Below, one piece after another: positions 35,558-48,448 of a stretch of 64,000 nucleotides of DNA. The notes beneath the pieces were generated by a model. The model ran no database searches, was not told where the DNA came from, and worked only from the letters and a program-made list of their open reading frames with translations. Position 1 is the first letter of the stretch. Each line of letters starts with the position of its first letter. Made by a program: the position numbers and the translations under genes. Source of the stretch: Brachionus plicatilis (lineage: Eukaryota > Rotifera > Eurotatoria > Ploima > Brachionidae); assembly GCA_010279815.1 (NCBI GenBank), contig QEOQ01000640.1, positions 777,485 through 841,484 of the forward strand, written 5' to 3'.

Positions 35558-38500
35558 GCACATATTTTTTTCAAATAAAAAATTTTCAAATTGGAAAAAA
35601 AATGTACTTTTCAGTGTTAGTTGTCTTAAAATTTTTAATTCTCTGATTAATGATAATTCAAAAATTATTTCTTGTTGAGTCTAATCTTTTCCAAGTAATT
35701 TTTTTTTATTTTAAATTCAATTTAAAAAAACTCAAAAATATTAATTTATTTACAAAATTTTCAAAAATTTAGATTTACTTGCAATTAAGTTGTTAGGATT
35801 TTTATAATATTTAGATTTATCAATATTTCTGAGTTCAGAAATGATTGAAGCTTTATTTATTTTTTCAATTTGACTTCCCGCTTCAAATTAACAAAATAAA
35901 TAAATTTTCTCTCTATTTGTTTACATTTTAATCGAACTTAATTAAAATAATTCTCGTAATCGCTGTGTGTTCAACTGGGACATATTAGAACACAAAACAA
36001 AATCTTCTAGCTGGATTAAACAAGTGAATAATACAAATCCCTTGACTTACGCATATTAAGTTGCATTTGGATAGAATAACAAATTTATGCCAACAAGTAA
36101 GCACGAACAGATAGTAAAAATAAACACATATCACAGCAAGTGATGCAAGCTGAATTAAAAAAAACTATTGCATTCGCTCGCACTTGTGATTGATTTCTGA
36201 ACAAAAATTTTATGGCACGTTAGCGTACGCTTAATGATCCTCATTAACCTTTAAATGCTATTTTTTTCTTAGATGATTTTAAAATCAGCACTATTGAGTC
36301 TAGTCCTATAACACTTTTTATTAGATACATAAAAAAAACAGTATTAAAAATGGGAATAATCTAGTTCTTAATTTGTTGAAAATCATGTTGGATCTCTGAA
36401 TTGAAAGCTTGAAAAAACTTGACAGTACACAACGACCATTAAAGAATTATTTTGGGGAAATTGAAATTTATTGTAAATAAAACTGAGCAAATCAATTATT
36501 TATATTTCTTATTTAAATTGATGTCTTGAAAGCCATGTAAAAAATGAAATAAAAATGCAATATTTAATTATCTTGCTAAGATTTAAAATTTCAAAAGTTT
36601 TATTCTTTCATCACATCATCATTAGCATAAATTTTAAATCAACAAAACTTAAATTTCTACTCAATTTATTATTTTTTTTTCTAAATTACGTTTCTTTTAA
36701 ATTGTTATCATCGCGAGAATTATATTGAATAAAAATAATAAATTTTAAATGAGAAAATTTATAAGTTTTTTCGTAAATTTTTGTCATTTTGATATTGATC
36801 AATTTATAAAACAAGTGTGAAAATTTATTTTTTTTCTAAAATTAAATTCATTAAAAGCTTATAAAAAAATATTAAATTTTTTAAAAACGTTCTAAATGGA
36901 TTAATAAACCAAGTTAAATTAATTCACTTCTTCTGACATAAAGGATTAATTGTCAATAAAAAAATATGTTGCTTATTTTGATAAAGATTAATTTTATTAA
37001 ATTTAAAAAATATAAGTTAAATCTTTGTCGATTGATATCATCAGTTTTCGTCTTGAATCCTTTTTTATTTCATTATAAACATCAAAAAATTCGAGTTGAC
37101 TTTTAAAAAATGTATAATTTTAAACTTTCCTCCATTAAGAAAAATTTTGTAAAATTAAAAAAAAAAGAATCTAGACTAATTATAATTTTTGAAAAAATGA
37201 ATTGAAAGATCCCTTTTAAAAAAGATAGAATCATAAATTGAAAATTAATCATATGAATGCAAAAATATCTAACAAACATTGTTTTATTATTTTGAAATTT
37301 GGACATAAAATTGACTAAATCAAATAATAATTCCTTAAAAAAAAATTTTTTGGTGAACTCCGAAGCCTTTGTTAGATCTTCTCTCGTGTATTTTATTTTG
37401 GTATTTCTGACTTGTTTAAAAATTCATAAAAAAATAAAATAATTTTAAAATTATTGAATTGTATTTAATGAAATTTTTGATTCAGAGAATTTTTAAAATA
37501 ATAAAAATTTTTATTAGAAAATAAATACATTATTCACTAAAAGGAGATTAATTTTATCATATAAACGGAATGCATATGGCATCTTATGCTAAGTCTTCAA
37601 TGATAGATACTGTTTGTCATAGACTTCAGATCTATTTTTAAAATTTTTTTTGAAAAAAAAGGTGATACAAAAAGATTTTATCCTGTCATTTGTGTTCTTT
37701 ATTCTTTTTAACCCTCCCTATAACAAATTGGAAAAATAAGATCTTTTTCTTTTAAAAATAAATTTTGTTATTTTTATTTGTCATTTAAAACATTTTTCTG
37801 TTAATGACAAAAAAAATTAGAAAAGTGCATCAATAGTTTATTTATTCTTGTTTTTTTTTTAATTAATTTTAATTAGGAGATGCTACCTTGGTGCGTGCAA
37901 ATGACTTTCGTCTTCATTTTACCATTTTTTTTAATTTCATTAAATCAAGATAAATAAATTTAAAATAAAATTTTAAAAAATAATCTAAGTCATTTCAGTT
38001 AATGAGCTTTGAAAAATTATCTAAAGGTGCTCAAATTGGAAGTTTTGGAGTGATTGATACCTTGTCCAGTTGTTTTTTTTATTTCTTTCTCAATCAGATT
38101 TTTTTCCTGTTCGTTTGTTTTCATTTGATGAGATTTCAGTGAAATTAAAATTTAAAAGTAAATTTATCAGTAAAATTTTAATTAAATTTTTTTATTTATC
38201 ATAAATTTTTTTGAATTGTAAGTTAATTTAAATAAGTAGGTAAATTTTGTTTTTCTAATATTTTTTGCAATTGTTTTGGGGCTTCTCCAGAGCCTTCCTG
38301 AATACTTTTAGCATTTATCTCTCTTGCAAAATAATATTGACCTAATAAAAAAGTAAAAATTTTATTTTATAGAATGTGTATACAATTTTTATTTTTTTCA
38401 TCTGATGAAATGGCTTCGAGCAAGTCTACATTGATTTTACCACAAAGCATCTTTTTTTTTTAATTCAATTTAAAATAAAAAAACTTTTTTGTTTGAAGGT

Positions 38501-38949
38501 TCAAAAATTTGTATCATTAATTTTTGTGTATGTGTCACATTTATTTTTCCAAACAGAAGGGCTATTACAAAATACACAAGAGGGTTATCACAAATTTCAG
38601 CGTCAGTTAAATGTATTTGCTTTTGAACAATTTTTCAAAAGAAATTCCAATTTATTTAATTAAATTATTAGACTTTTTAAAAGCAGTTTTGATTGTTCAA
38701 ATTCTAAAATGAGTGTAGAAAATGTTGACTGCAACTTGTGCATGGGCTGCAGCCATTTCCATTCGATTTTGAATTCAATAAAGTTCGACCTAAAATCGGA
38801 CTCTAATTTAAAACATTTGTCCATTGTTGAAATTCACAAGTTGAACAACAAAAGAAGAGCTCATTTGGAGCCTTCTAATTAGCACTAGGTAAAATCAACA
38901 ACAAAGAGCATTCTAAAGAAAACACACACATACACACAAAAAGAAAAAA
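35558..38949. other. Non-coding DNA between left arm and ZIC promoter region
   Basis: 3.4 kb of mostly AT-rich sequence. A less AT-rich patch at about 35940-36250 stands out (for example CACTTGTGATTGATTTC and GGCACGTTAGCGTACGC). It may be a cis-regulatory block. No gene is supported; the frame at 37103-37306 is hydrophobic AT-rich noise. Confidence 0.45.
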
Positions 38950-39440
38950 AAAGTTGATTGAGTATAATTAGCGGACTTTAAGTGGCCGATAGTTTACATT
39001 TTCAGCTTGCTGTAAAAAGGCAACCTTTGGCTATCAGCAGAGCAGATCATGAAAAGCTGCCTCTATTTTATGAGTTGTTTCACAATACCCTAATAAGACT
39101 GGGTTTTATTAAGCTCATAAAAAACAAACGAGAATGTTATTGCTGGCATGATTAAGGAGAAGCCGATTAGTGCTGTTATTTTCTTAAATGCTAAGATCGA
39201 CGAACACCAAAGAAGGCAATAAATGAGCGCTTGTCAAACAAAAGTCAGCAATTTGAAATTTCCACGCATCTAACATTTCATAACGGGCTGAATGCGATGG
39301 CTGAAAGTGGATACTCTGAAGTGCAACATAAGTCATTAGATAATCTCATTTTGGAATTGTGGTTAGGCAATTAATTTAGGAGCGCAGAATAAGAGAGAGA
39401 CTAGCCGCGCAGTTATTTGAAGCCGCGCATTGTCCATTCT
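38950..39440. promoter_or_regulatory. Candidate enhancer block upstream of ZIC
   Basis: About 490 bp with clearly more balanced base composition than the flanking AT-rich DNA and no open frame. It lies 0.85-1.3 kb upstream of the ZIC start codon. It contains homeodomain-type TTAATT/AATTAA cores and GC-containing words such as CCGCGCAG. Constraint is inferred only from composition and position. Confidence 0.45.
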
Positions 39441-39974
39441 AATTTTAAATCGATTAAGCAATTTTTAATTAATTACTTAATTGACACATGACGACGACCA
39501 ACAACCACAAAAGTATAAATTTAGCTGAATGTTTTTACAGTATTTATATTATTCTAGATAAATTGAAGAGGAAAAATTGAACCAAGTGACGCAAATGTAA
39601 AATATTTTACATAAAAAGCAAAGAAAAAATGGATAAAAATTGTCGAAATGAAAAAAAAAGAACAAACATTATAAATAGTGTCTTATTATTTATATTTATT
39701 AGTATTTTTTTATTTCATTTAATTTTGTTCTATTTGAATCTTATTTTGAATTTTTTAAATAATTTTATTTTTTTATGTGTAAAGGAACCTTGGCTCGATG
39801 CAGAAAAACAAATAAATAAAATTAGACACACAAATAAATTGAGGAGAGAAAATTGAACCAAGTAATAGAAACGAACAAAAAGGAATAAAAAAGAAAATAA
39901 GAAGAAGAAGATGGCTTGGATTGGTTACGCTGTTTGTTAGCTATCGATTTGATGCTAATTGATTAAGATTTTGT

Positions 39975-40020
39975 GCCAATTGGTTCGATCTAATCGAGCC
40001 AATTGGAATTTTTGGCCAAT
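39975..40020 (+). promoter_or_regulatory. CCAAT-box cluster of the ZIC promoter
   Basis: Two copies of the palindrome GCCAATTGG (39975-39983 and 39998-40006) and a third GGCCAAT (40014-40020) lie within 46 bp, about 75-120 bp upstream of a TATA box. The spacing suits NF-Y-type CCAAT boxes of a core promoter. Confidence 0.6.
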
Positions 40021-40093
40021 GAAAAAAAAATAAATTTCTTTTTCTTATTTTTTGTGTTGTTATTTTTGTATGAATAGAAGAGAAAAAAAATCC

Positions 40094-40100
40094 TATATAA
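40094..40100 (+). promoter_or_regulatory. TATA box of ZIC
   Basis: TATATAA in the context CCTATATAAAATAAAC. A transcription start near 40125 would give a 5' UTR of about 160 nt before the ATG at 40286. It sits downstream of the CCAAT cluster in the expected order. Confidence 0.6.
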
Positions 40101-40285
40101 AATAAACACAAGACTTCAAACCGAGTCTATAACTGTTTTCCAACTAAAATAGAAAAAGAAAGAAAGAAAGAAAAAGAACTAAAATTGCAACTTATAAGAG
40201 ATAAGCTCAAACGGAGATTTGGCTTTATTAACAACAACAACAAAAAAAAACTTTATTCTCGTTATTTTAGAATTAGAACAAAAAA

Positions 40286-41907
40286 ATGCTAGCATCGAAC
40301 TCAGACCCGGCACAAGCAGCAGCAGCCGCCTTGTACATGGAGATGATTAACAATCGAAACAACATCAAGTCGGAGCCATCGGGTGCCAATCAGTACGCGC
40401 TCAACTCATCCAGCAGCTCTTCTTCTTCCATCGGATTCGAGTCCCCCAACACCAATTTGCCCTTCTTGCCAAACTACCAATCCGACTACTACAATCAGCA
40501 ATACTACAACCAGTACGACTATTACCGCGCTCAGGCCCCCACAGAGTACGCGCCGCCGGCGCCAACCACACCGCCGCTCTACTTCAAGGCAAACAAACAA
40601 GCGTCTCCCGTCAAACAAGAGTTCCAGTGTCGCTGGATCGACCAGGAGACCAAGTGCCGATGCGACCGCCTCTTTCACACCATGCACGACATCGTCACCC
40701 ATTTGACGGTGGACCATGTCGGCGGGCCTGACTGCGCCACGCACACATGCTTCTGGGAGGACTGTTCCCGCGAGCTCAAGTCGTTCAAGGCCAAGTACAA
40801 GCTCGTCAATCACATCCGGGTGCACACCGGCGAAAAACCCTTTCCGTGTCCTTTCATCGGCTGCGGAAAAGTGTTCGCCCGCTCCGAAAACCTCAAAATA
40901 CACAAAAGAACCCACACAGGTTGGTACCCTTTTCTCTATCTGTTTTTTGTTGTCCATTTTGGTTATTGCTCTCTGAGTCTGGTGGCCACTTGCACACTTT
41001 GTTATAGCGATTTTAGCTGGACATAAACGAAGTGGCGGTTTTTTTAAGAAAAGAGAAAAAAAAAAAGTCAAAAAAGACACCTACTGAGCTTTAGTGTTAA
41101 AATGAAATTAAATGGAAAAATTGATTGAATTTTTTTTGTAAAGGAGAAAAGCCGTTCAAATGTGATTTCGAGGGCTGTGATCGACGGTTTGCCAACAGCT
41201 CGGACCGCAAAAAACACATGCATGTACACACTTCAGATAAGCCATATTTTTGCAAGTACAAAGGCTGCGACAAGAGCTACACTCACCCGTCGTCGTTGCG
41301 CAAGCACATCAGGATGCACGAAATGCAAGAACAGCAGCAGCAGCAGCAGCAACATCAGCAGCAAAAGGCGGACATATCGACGCCTAGCAAGCAAGTGACG
41401 GAAAGCAACAGCACGGCGTCCTCGTCGGCCAACACGTCCCGTAATTCCTTCACCGAATCGCCCACCAACTTGTCATTTTTTTCCCAATATCAATACAACC
41501 ACTACAATCAGTACAATTTCAACTCGTCGTCCTCCTCCTACAATCCATACCAGGCTCAGCAGCAAAGCTCCTCGTCTCCCGCGTCCACCGCTCCCTTTTT
41601 GTACCCACAATCGCTGTTGTACAACTCGGCAAGCGCTGAGCCACTGACTCCACTGAAACTAGCCAACAGCTCAATGAGCAGCAACGGCGCCTATTTGACA
41701 AACAACATGAATGCCGGACTCAATGACTGGTATTTGTCCAACTACCACTATGGCGCTAGTGTGCACGCAAGCAGTCACAACGGCGGAATATTGACGCCGC
41801 CTTCGACCGGAAATTCACCTCTCACTCAGCAAAATAGTCAATACTACTCTAGTGAAAATCAACAGCAGCAGCAGCAGCATGCACAGCAAAATTTTAATTG
41901 TGTCTAA
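40286..41907 (+). CDS. zic: ZIC-family zinc-finger transcription factor
   Basis: Two exons, 40286-40919 and 41144-41907, joined in phase (ACACAG/GTTGGT ... TGTAAAG/GAGAAA), 465 aa. ZIC/odd-paired proteins are nuclear DNA-binding regulators of neural and segmental patterning. There are five C2H2 fingers: ZF1 115-144, the divergent ZIC type ([17 protein letters not shown]) with short Cys spacing; ZF2 155-180, with the family's [17 protein letters not shown]3 188-210; ZF4 218-240; ZF5 248-270. The intron splits the TGEKPF linker between ZF3 and ZF4. The N-terminus is Ala-, Ser- and Tyr/Asn/Gln-rich; the C-terminus is Ser/Asn/Gln-rich with CAG-type polyglutamine runs (about 273-284 and near the end). 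The exons are much GC-richer than their surroundings. A poly(A) signal AATAAA is at 42105-42110. Confidence 0.95.
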
Positions 41908-42104
41908 ACTTTGCGATTGTAAATTTTTTTCTTGTCTACTTTTTAAATGATTTATGTGTATTTATAAAATTCCTTAATTCGACAAATTGTTGTTTTTTTT
42001 TCGTTTTGTTTCTATTTCTTTTGTATTTGCTTTTTTTGTTTGTATCTTATTTTTAAATGTTAAATTTGACTGTAAATTTGTTTATTCTACAAAGCTTTTA
42101 ATTT

Positions 42105-42110
42105 AATAAA
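42105..42110 (+). terminator. Poly(A) signal of ZIC
   Basis: AATAAA about 200 nt after the ZIC stop codon, at the end of a T-rich 3' UTR. It is the first canonical signal downstream of the stop that I found. Confidence 0.55.
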
Positions 42111-42420
42111 AAAGAATTATAGTAAAATTATCCCGATTTTTTATTCACTACCACCCCTCACACACACAAATACTAAAAATTTTTTAGAATTAAAATCTAG
42201 GTGCTCTTTTTTTGATTTTTTCCAAAGCAAGATTTGAAAAATAATTTTGGAAGAAGACTCCTGGACAGTATCGAGCGGCAAAGAGCCCTCTTTTCAACCC
42301 TCGTGTTTGATAATTTTAATTAAATTTAAATGCAAAAAAGTTAAATAAATATATGTAAATAAAATGAATATAAATTTTAAGTAAAAATTTGAATGAATAG
42401 GTTATTTTTATCAAATTAAA

Positions 42421-42582
42421 GGCAAAATGTTATTTATTGTACATTTATATATTTATTATAATTTATTATTACTTTCTTGAATGAAAATTTTTTTAGATTT
42501 TTTGATTTTGAAATTTTTTTTTTTTCTCTCAAAAATGTAAAAATGTAAAAATATAAAAATGTACAATAAATAACATTTTGCC
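42421..42582. mobile_element. Short MITE with ~29-bp terminal inverted repeats
   Basis: A 162-bp element. GGCAAAATGTTATTTATTGT at 42421-42440, continuing to ACATTTATAT, is matched by its reverse complement ending at 42582. The direct repeat AATTAAA abuts both ends (42414-42420 and 42583-42589), a 7-bp target duplication. It has no coding capacity; the minus-strand frame across it is a shadow. Confidence 0.75.
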
Positions 42583-42589
42583 AATTAAA

Positions 42590-45282
42590 AAGGCAGAGGC
42601 TCCAAAGTTTAATTAATGAATCATAATAAAAGTGACAAAAAATCAATTCTTTAAAAAGAAAAACTTTTTGTAATTAGCAAATATCTTTTATTTTTGCGAT
42701 CACTTATTAAATTTTTATATTTTTAAAATTTATAGCTTTATTTAAAATAAAAACAACATTAAAATTTTTTTATTAAATCCTTAAAATTTAGAAATAACTG
42801 AAAGCAATAACCAAGTATTCATTCCGACCAGCTAAGGCTCTGTCTTAATTATTTCTTAAGTAAATAAAAATGCAATTATTATATATTTATTAAATGCTGA
42901 TAGAAGAGTGCTCATTCTTCAAGCAACATACAATTTTAAAATAAATTCATAATTATAGGTAAATTTAAAATTTAAATATCTTCATCTTACTAATAAGACT
43001 TTATTGTGCAGATTCTGGGTCAAGTTTTAAAATACCTAAAGAAAAGAAAACATGATAAAATCTTTCATTTAAAAAATGGGGATATTTTTATTAACAATGA
43101 ATCAAGAAGTTTAAAGATTTTTTTTTATCAAAAATATATAAAAAGAATGTATTTTTAAAAAAAAATATGTTCAAAATAAAAAAGGATTTTAAATTTCCAC
43201 AAAAAGTGTCAAAAAGACTAATTCGAGTATAGTCGTTTGGTGCTTCTAGTGTTAATAAAACTGAGTAATTTGCAATTTCTGAAAAAAACAGCATAATTTT
43301 AATAAAGACCAATAAAACATATTTAAAAATAACTCGAATAAAAAAAAGCTTATTTGATGTTTATTTTATACGAAGGGCGTGATTTGACTAAAAAGAGCAA
43401 AAATTAATATGAACCATTTACAGCACATACCACATGGATACCTAAATTCTATAATTCCAGAATTTTCATTCAATTGAATCTATTTTCAATTAATTAAAAT
43501 ATAAATAAGTAATCGACTTTGGATATTTACAATCAAAATTTAAAATTTTTAAAAATTTTTTTGAATTTTCTTTGTTTGTTTAAATTTCAAAAGAACATAT
43601 TTCTTTTAATTCATTTTAAATTGTCAGTGAAGAAAAAGATTGGGTCCTAACCGACCTATACTTTTTGATTTTTTTTTAAAATCATTTTAGGCAAATATAA
43701 CACAGCTAAAAGTAAATTCATATTCTTCTTTATAGCCATGCTGCTGAAAAATCATATTTTTTTTATTAAGTTAAAAAAAATTATCAAAGTAAAAATGAAG
43801 TATGAAAAATAAAAATAGAATGCTTAATATTTTTTATTATTAATTTTATTATGAATTTCATTTTTAATAGAAATTTTCAATTAAATCTTATAAACAATTT
43901 TTTCATAAATAGATGGTTAATTATGGATGGAAATTTTTTTGACAAAATATTATTTTTGTACGCTATTTAAAAATTTAATTTTTTATATAAAATTATTTTT
44001 GCATGTTAAATATATATTTTTTTAATTAAATAAAAAAAACTAGCTGCGTACTGATTATTTTAATTAATCAAGTTTGAATTTTTTTAAAAGAACTTAAAAT
44101 TTATCCTTTAGCTTTTTTTTTTCAATTCAAATTCGTTACAACTCTGATTTGCGTCCATGAAAAATTAAAATAAAAGCCCTCATTTTATAATTGACATATA
44201 ACTATTTATTAATTTTTTATTTATTTAGATGATCGCCTTCAAAACGATTTTTTATTTAAAGTTAAAGAAAAAATTCAAAGTGTAAATAAAAGATTCAAGT
44301 TAATTTCATTTTCAAACAGAAATAGAAAACAAAAATTTCTCAGAAACTATTTGAAAAATTTAATTTTTTTAATAAACAAGTACTTATAAACACGAACCTG
44401 TTAAATTCTGTTTTCTACTTTCTTAATTACTGTAAAGAGTTAAATCATTAATATTTATTTCGAATAAATTTATTTGAAGATATTATTTTATGAAAAAAAA
44501 ATTAAATTTTAATTTTAAGTCTTAGTAATTGTTAAAAGTTGATTTTTTTTTATTTCACCAGGGTATGTAATTAAAAGTTGAGGTTAATTTCTACTAAAAC
44601 TCAAGTGTCTCTAAGGTATAATTTAAGCAATTTATCATAAATTAAATAGTTAATTCAACCATTTGAAATTTTTTTAAGAGTTTACACAATTATTCAAGTC
44701 TTTTTTATTAAGACCCTAGTTTAGCTGAGTTGTTTATTATGGTAAACTAACTCGCCAAGAAGCTTTATTTTTTAGTTATAATTTATTTTTACAGTTTCAA
44801 TTAAATGTTTTAATCAAGCAAATCGTGTTTAATTAACATCCAGTAGAGAGATTGAATTTGAATGCAAAAGATAATTCACAAGTTCCGTTCAATTTTGAAA
44901 ATGGATGCCTTAATCATAGGCGTTTAATTAGACCCATCATCTCGCTTTGAAACTTAGACATTATCATTTTTTGAGGAAAACAATAGGAAAATGTGATAAT
45001 TAAATTTCTAAAATCTCCCGTAACGAGGGCTGAAAACTTGTTTATCAGTATTAAAATAAAACATTTTTTTTCTATTCAGTATTCAAACTGTGTCTATATT
45101 TTTAACTGTATTGATTTAATTTAATTTTACAGTTTTGAATTAACTTCCATTGTAAAAAGTGTCAAAACTGATAATTAATTTCTATAATAGAAAATATGGC
45201 TCTTGTCAAAAAACAGGACAGATGATTACCACTGTAATGTCACGCTGATTGTCGAGGACTTACGATCTGCGATTACTTAACA
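42590..45282. other. Non-coding DNA between ZIC and right inverted arm
   Basis: 2.7 kb of AT-rich sequence with no gene. It contains one piggyBac-type end at 43195-43255 (below). Less AT-rich patches at about 44820-45050 may be regulatory, but I cannot point to a specific site. Confidence 0.45.
43195..43255 (-). mobile_element. Solitary piggyBac-like end
   Basis: The sequence ends GGTGCTTCTAGTGTTAA at 43255. In reverse it starts TTAACACTAG, then GAAGCACCAAACGACT, the same terminal words as the relic at 23624-24082. No partner end was found nearby, so this is a fragment of the same family. Confidence 0.5.
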
Positions 45283-47364
45283 AAAATCTCCAAAGTCCTA
45301 TTTTAATATTATTTCTACTCTATTCAAAATCGAATTGACTCTTCTGACTCTTGAAGATTTAATGCTCAATAATTCCCATTTGAAATGTCAAAGCACTTGA
45401 TTCATTCAAATAAAAGTAAAATTCTTTAAATTGCATAATTCTGAATGCGTTTCTTTTGGTTTACTTTTTGGATTAAAATTGACCCAAGAAAGAAAAAATT
45501 TTAAAGTAAAATTGTTGTAAAAAAACTACACTCAAAGGTAATTAATTTTCGTAATTGTTATTTGAAAACATCTTGAAAAAAAATTTTCTTTTTTCAATTT
45601 AAAATCATAATTTTTTTTATCGCTTTTTCTTAAACTATTGTATAATTCTTTAAGAACTAAAAAAATTGTAAAATTGGAATCAAAAATTGAATGGATTACT
45701 TTTTTTGAATTTTTAATTAAAAAAATAATAAATAAAATAATAAAATCAATAATTTAAGAAATGAATGACCCGATAAGAAATTTGTAATAGAATTGATCAA
45801 AGAATTAAAATTTTTTTAAAAAAAGATTACAGCAAACATCCAAAAAGATTTGTTTTAAATATTTTTTATTAGAAAAGATCTTGCGGTAAAATTTTTTTTT
45901 TTTCAAAATTTAAATAAGTATAAAATTGTAATTTTTTTCACATATCTAGATTTTCAAATATTTATTTCTAAAAGATATTTTAGACATGTAAAATTGTCAA
46001 ATTTCAATGGGCAATTTTTTAAAAAAATTGATTGAAACAAAATGAAAAAAATCGAAAAGTTGGAATCAAGAATTAGATAAATTACTTTTTTTGAATTTTT
46101 TTATTTGAATTTAAAATTAAAAAAATTTAAAAAAATTAAAAAACAAAATCAATAGAACAAAAATTGGACTCAGTAAAAAAATGTTGTATCAATTTGCTTG
46201 CTAATTTTCTTTAACATGCTTCAAACATGGAAAGTAAAACAATAAGCTACTCAATGCAATTTATCGATGAGATAAGGTCTTAATTGAATTGATAAAAGAT
46301 TGATATCATGGCAGAACAAATTCTTCGACTATTAAGTCTTAATTGAACAAGCTCGATCACCTGATGTTCGACTAGTAGATAAGCATAACCTTGTGCTTGT
46401 GAGTGTGTATGAAGAGAGATTTTTATCAAATATTGGCAATTTTGCTCGTGAACCAATTAAACCATTTGGAATCAACTGTGTCTTTCAGAAGCAATGGAAT
46501 TTCACTGCTGGATGCTAAAGTATTTCGTAATTTCAACCATGAACAAAATTTATTTATTTTGTTTTCAATTAATTGAATTGGAATGTTTTTTAGTTGAATT
46601 GAAATTCAATAGCTATGGAAGAAGAGATAGTAGATTTATTAGATAATCGTTTGCAGTGACAATCTATGTTTGTTCAGCTTGTTCCAAGTTTTAGCTTTCT
46701 AGATAAACACACAAAGACTGGAATCAATGGACTTATTTTAATGGAGCGTTATCTGATTGGATTTGTAAATCTGTGTTGAATAAGAGATACGGATAGATAG
46801 TCGATAGCTGAACTGGAGCATCAGGTAGAAATTAGATCAATTTAAGACTGAAATATCTTGAAACATGTGAAAATATTAATTTGTCAAATAAATTATCTGC
46901 TCTTGAAATCGATCGACAATGCTCAAAATAATTTGTTTTCCCATTTGAGAATCAGCTTATCTTGAAGCAAAAAGCGGATCTATTTTATCTTCACACCTTT
47001 GAGATAACGCAATCTGAGAAATATATTCTGAATATCACATTAAATAATAAATAAATAAAAAATAATTTTGCAATAAATTCATTTGAAATTAAAAGTGCGC
47101 AATTTTTTAATTGATTTTGAACAAGTAATACTTATTTGTTGAGAACTCGTTTTTAGCTTTATCTATTTTGTCTTTAAGAGCATTTGTTTTTAAATATCAT
47201 CTAATAATTTTTATTTAAATGAAATTATCTCAAATTTAAAGAAGGAATATATTTTAGAAAAATCATAGAATTTTTGACATTTAAAAATTGATATTTTTGA
47301 GTAAATAAAAAATTTAAGTATACGAAATTTTTTTAAGATTTTTTTTTAAATTCAAAATCTTTAG
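45283..47364 (-). repeat. Right arm of ~2-kb inverted repeat flanking ZIC
   Basis: The reverse complement of 33655-35557. The near-identical core is at about 46170-47010. The extra ~200 bases relative to the left arm are at about 45425-45650. The centre between the two arms falls near 40.5 kb, inside the ZIC first exon, so the gene sits symmetrically in the middle of the inverted pair. Confidence 0.85.
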
Positions 47365-48448
47365 AATTTTTCCTGAACAACTTTTTTATGAGGATCCTTT
47401 TTCAATTTCAAATTTTTCAAAAAATTTGCCTTATTTTATCTTTTTCAATGTTTAGTTTACCATAATCACTTTCATCAACAATAATTAATTAAAAAATTTT
47501 TTAAATAAAATTCAATACTACTGAATTAAAATTTTAAACTTTTCCTGTATTTATTTTTTAATTAGGAGTAATATTTTTCATACATAGTTTATTAAAAAGA
47601 TTGTCATTAATAGAAGGTCTCTTAAATTTAAATTAAGAATAATATTTTCAAGTAAATATTCGATTTTAAATGATTTTTCTATATCTGTTAATCAAAATTT
47701 TATAATAAACTTCAATTTGTCTTTTTTTCTTTGGAAAAAAAATTTTTCTTCTTAGTTAAGATAAGAATTTAATTAATTGATCTGATTTTTATTTGTTTAA
47801 AAAATTACCCCTATTTTGTTTTATTTTTTGATTAAAATTCGATATTTTTTTGCTAGAATTCATTTAAATGTTTTTTTTGAGCTTTTAATAATTTACGAAA
47901 AAAATGATAAAGTCAAGTTATAAAATTTACACTGTTTATTTAATTTTTTTGAATTTTTTAAAAGCTTTTTTAAACACTGTATTTTTTTGACATTTTTATT
48001 TAAATTTTTCTTCAAAGTAAATTTTAATTTTTCAAAATGTTATCAACAAAAGTTCACATAAAAAAAAACTAATAATATAAATATCATTGTTCCTTGCCTC
48101 ATTTAAATTTAATTTGATATTTTTTTTAATCTAAAAATCTAAAATCTTAATTTGTTTTCTATAATTATTTTAAAATAACTTAAAATTTTTGAAAAAAATC
48201 CAACATTTAAAGACATTTGATACACTAGATAAACCTTTCAGACTTAATAGGTCAAAAAAATCAAAACTTGAGGCATCCAATGTTTGAAAAATCTTAAGTT
48301 TCCTTTCTATAAAGCTAAAAGATAACCAAATTAGTCCAAGCTTAAGTTTTTTTTATCTTTTAAAAATGTAATTTTAGTACATTTATCAACATTTTAAATT
48401 TTTTTCTTAATTTTTAAGAAAAGAATACTTTAAACTTTAAATGAAAAA
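47365..48448. other. Intergenic stretch upstream of the aminopeptidase gene
   Basis: About 1.1 kb of very AT-rich sequence. It should hold the promoter of the downstream gene. An acceptor-like TTTTTCTTAATTTTTAAG ends near 48419, about 30 nt before the ATG. Confidence 0.45.

Noticed and set aside
37103..37306. Minus-strand 67-aa hydrophobic frame
   Set aside because: Phe/Ile/Lys-rich noise typical of AT-rich DNA; no splice context or family.
39629..39856. Plus-strand 75-aa frame upstream of ZIC
   Set aside because: Low complexity, in the presumed promoter/5' region; no homology recognised.
40383..41007. Other plus-strand frames over ZIC exon 1
   Set aside because: Out-of-frame shadows of the zinc-finger exon; no family resemblance.
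40406..41080. Long minus-strand open frame (224 codons) opposite ZIC exon 1
   Set aside because: It is the antisense of a GC-rich coding exon with repetitive Ser/Tyr codons; no domain, and the plus strand is clearly ZIC.
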